From: an uncultured Clostridia bacterium
Lineage (GTDB): Bacteria > Bacillota > Clostridia > Christensenellales > CAG-917
DNA: 64,000 bases
Direction of reading: 5' to 3'
NCBI GenBank assembly: GCA_944363035.1
Contig: CALVTS010000007.1
Coordinates: forward strand, 25,101 to 89,100
This document shows, in pieces, positions 62,322 through 64,000 of this stretch (its first letter is position 1; each line of letters begins with the position of its first letter). The notes beneath the pieces are model-generated. The model was given only the letters and a program-made list of their open reading frames with translations, was not told the origin of the DNA and made no database searches. Position numbers and translations under genes: made by a program.

Positions 62322-63262
62322 AGGAAATCGGAGGGTATCAGGCGTTCGGTTACAATCCGGACGGAGAGTTCTATTCAGACGCGGCAAAGTTCAACCTTGC
62401 GCGCACAGCTTTGAAATACCTGATACGAGCCAAAGGTATAAAAAAAATATATATACCTTATTTCATGTGTGACAGCGTTATAAATGCGTGCAAAGACGAA
62501 AGCTGTCGGGTGGAATTCTATCACATAGGAAAAGACTTCCGTCCTATGTTTGATAAACACGTCTGTGAAGGCGAGGTGCTGTATCTCGCCAATTATTACG
62601 GTCAGATTTCCGAAGAAGAGATTGCGACGTTTTACGGCAAGTTCGGGGAGCGTTTAATAGTGGACAACGCGCAGGCTTTTTTTTCACGACCCTGCGGAGC
62701 CGACACCGTATATACGTGCAGAAAGTTTTTCCCCGTGGCGGACGGAGCGTATCTGTTTTCGTCCCTGCCTCGTCCGGAAGACCTCGTTAAAGACCGTTCG
62801 TCGGACAGAATGAGACACGTTTTGACAAGGTGCGAGGACACCGCTTCTGCGCATTACGGAGAGTTTATTGATACGGAACGTGCGTTTGAAACGGCGGATG
62901 TGCTTGAAATGTCGGAGTTGACACAGGCATTGATGTCCGTATTCGATTATGCTTTCGTCAAAGCGACGCGCGAAAGGAATTTCGGAGTGTTGGCAGATGC
63001 GTTGTCCGGCGTAAACGGAATCGACGTAGTGAGACCCGAAGGCCCGTTTTGTTATCCGTTGTATGTCGAAAATGCTCAGCAAATCAAAAGCAGACTGTTG
63101 GAAAACAAGATTTACGTGCCAACGCTGTGGCCAAACGTGCTATCGTTGCCCCAAGATTTTTACGAGCATTCTCTTGCCGCGAACGTGTTGCCGTTGCCTT
63201 GCGACCAGCGTTATACTGTGGACGATATGAAGCTTGTCGCAGCATTGTGCGCAGGAAAGTAA
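62318..63262 (+). CDS. DegT-like PLP enzyme, short form
   Basis: The 314-residue protein is about 50-60 residues shorter than standard DegT enzymes. FYSDAAKFNLARTALKYLIRAKGIKKIYIPYFMCDSVI matches the domain start, LIVDNAQAFFSR the PLP-ring Asp strand, and YTCRKFFPVADGAYL the Lys-containing loop (K in place of the TK). It may be a sugar aminotransferase or a PLP dehydratase-like relative. It ends the plus-strand unit. Confidence 0.8.
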   Translation: MKEIGGYQAFGYNPDGEFYSDAAKFNLARTALKYLIRAKGIKKIYIPYFMCDSVINACKDESCRVEFYHIGKDFRPMFDKHVCEGEVLYLANYYGQISEEEIATFYGKFGERLIVDNAQAFFSRPCGADTVYTCRKFFPVADGAYLFSSLPRPEDLVKDRSSDRMRHVLTRCEDTASAHYGEFIDTERAFETADVLEMSELTQALMSVFDYAFVKATRERNFGVLADALSGVNGIDVVRPEGPFCYPLYVENAQQIKSRLLENKIYVPTLWPNVLSLPQDFYEHSLAANVLPLPCDQRYTVDDMKLVAALCAGK

Positions 63263-63336
63263 ATCCGCGAGGTTTGCAAAAGAACCGCGCGCATTAGGTT
63301 GCGGTTCGAATGGACGGAACAGAGTTTTTTCAGCTG

Positions 63337-63865
63337 GGCGGAAAACCGCCTCCATGCTCAAAAAGCCGTGCTCGTGAAGTGCCTGCTTTGAGCAGAGTCT
63401 TTTCCTTTTTTGCTCGGCAGGGATGAGCAATGGGTCCCGCCCCATGACCATTCGCCGCCAAGCGGTCCCGACAGGGGCTCCGCCCCTTGCCCCCGCGAGG
63501 AGCGTCACGCCCCTCTACCCCAAACTTTCATACGACATTGCGCCGAAGCGCGCGGACACAGCCGCGCACTTCGGCGCACTTTTATAATAAAAAGTATGGC
63601 GGCGCGCAACTCGCGTCAGCTAAGAGTGAGATACCCTCGCGGTGGAGACGAGGGGAGCTTCGCCATAAGGACGGGGCAACGAAGGTGTTGTACGTTTGAG
63701 AGAAAGGCTCCGACACGTCACGGGCGGTCGGGAAATGGCGAAAGCGTCGGCTGTGCCGCCGCCGAACCTGCGCGCACGGAAGGTTTGCTCGCTTTTGCGG
63801 AAGAGAAGGGGGAGAGAGAAACGTCACGCGCATGATAAGATGTTGCGCGCAAGTTCGCGCTCCCT
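63337..63865 (+). repeat. Long direct repeat B, right copy, with argF 3' remnant
   Basis: Near-identical to 49953-50479. The first 55 bp retain the last 18 codons of argF, including its stop (63389-63391), without the rest of the gene. After the repeat come the 63877-63918 hairpin and GGTGGAG. Confidence 0.9.
63338..63391 (+). pseudogene. argF 3'-end remnant
   Basis: The frame reads AENRLHAQKAVLVKCLL and TGA, identical in protein to the real argF C terminus; preceding sequence is unrelated. It marks the right edge of the island. Confidence 0.8.
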
Positions 63866-63876
63866 CTATACTCTAC

Positions 63877-63918
63877 AAAAAACGAAGGACATCGACTTTG
63901 CGGTGTCCTTCGTTTTTT
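63877..63918 (-). terminator. Terminator hairpin, duplicate of that at 52170-52211
   Basis: The 15-bp stem AAAAAACGAAGGACA / TGTCCTTCGTTTTTT and its 12-nt loop are identical to the earlier copy. It would end the minus-strand gene that enters from the right edge. Confidence 0.75.
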
Positions 63919-63947
63919 GGTGGAGCGTGTCCGACCTAAAACGAATT

Positions 63948-64000
63948 TCAGTCCATATTATCAATGATTTTCAGATATTGTTTTTGAGTAAGCACATCAT
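63948..64000 (-). CDS. 3' end of a minus-strand gene (start outside window)
   Basis: One minus frame is open from the window edge to TGA 63950-63948 and reads DVLTQKQYLKIIDNMD, a plausible helical C terminus. Position and spacing to the terminator copy those of the SDR and NERD genes. Too short to assign. Confidence 0.4.
   Translation of the reverse strand, partial: DVLTQKQYLKIIDNMD

Overview
The window comes from a GC-rich, low-GC-wall-type Firmicute, most likely an uncultured endospore-forming Clostridia lineage. This rests on gene content: Spo0A, SigH, CwlD, a SipL/SpoVID-like DUF3794-LysM spore-coat protein, Veg, a PerR/Fur-type regulator with rubredoxin/rubrerythrin oxygen defence, Mini-RNase III next to RlmB and SigH, and Gram-positive style lipoproteins. 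No species can be named from sequence alone.

Layout. 0-3 kb: the 3' part of a large protein built of ~260-residue modules. 3-4.6 kb: a PerR/Fur regulator and a flavoprotein/rubredoxin/rubrerythrin fusion under a promoter that overlaps a Fur-box-like operator. 4.8-7 kb: a lipid-binding-like protein with a class III aminotransferase. 7-9.3 kb: membrane-bound M1 peptidase and PRC-barrel protein. 9.5-16.7 kb: cwlD, radC, gltX, a membrane-anchored subtilase, veg and the SipL-like gene. 17.4-21.6 kb: the phosphate operon pstSCAB-phoU, in which PstS is circularly permuted. 22.6-27.2 kb: tRNA-Ser, a GPH sugar transporter with a GH2 glycosidase, and tRNA-Arg. 27.3-30.6 kb: spo0A, an acidic zinc-ribbon protein and proS. 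32.3-36.5 kb: MBL-fold hydrolase, then mrnC-rlmB-sigH and rpsF-ssb-rpsR. 37.9-41.9 kb: an acyltransferase and a second GPH transporter. 42.2-50 kb: a complete arginine operon argGHCJBDF with an array of ArgR-like boxes. 50-64 kb: an AT-richer surface-polysaccharide island with two divergent transcription units that appear to make and transfer a dTDP-4-amino-4,6-dideoxyhexose.

The accessory DNA is unusually rich in repeats. Three ~1 kb non-coding elements (31.2-32.2, 36.8-37.8 and 39.0-40.25 kb) carry inverted arrays of a degenerate 32-bp repeat at their ends; two of them bracket the acyltransferase gene. Long double-stem hairpins with the same architecture but different, compensating stem sequences sit directly behind the stop codons of proS and rpsR. 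The polysaccharide island is bounded by ~530-bp direct repeats that include the last 18 codons of argF, so the island looks inserted at the argF 3' end with that end regenerated. I regard these repeat systems, the permuted PstS and the island boundary as the most interesting content.
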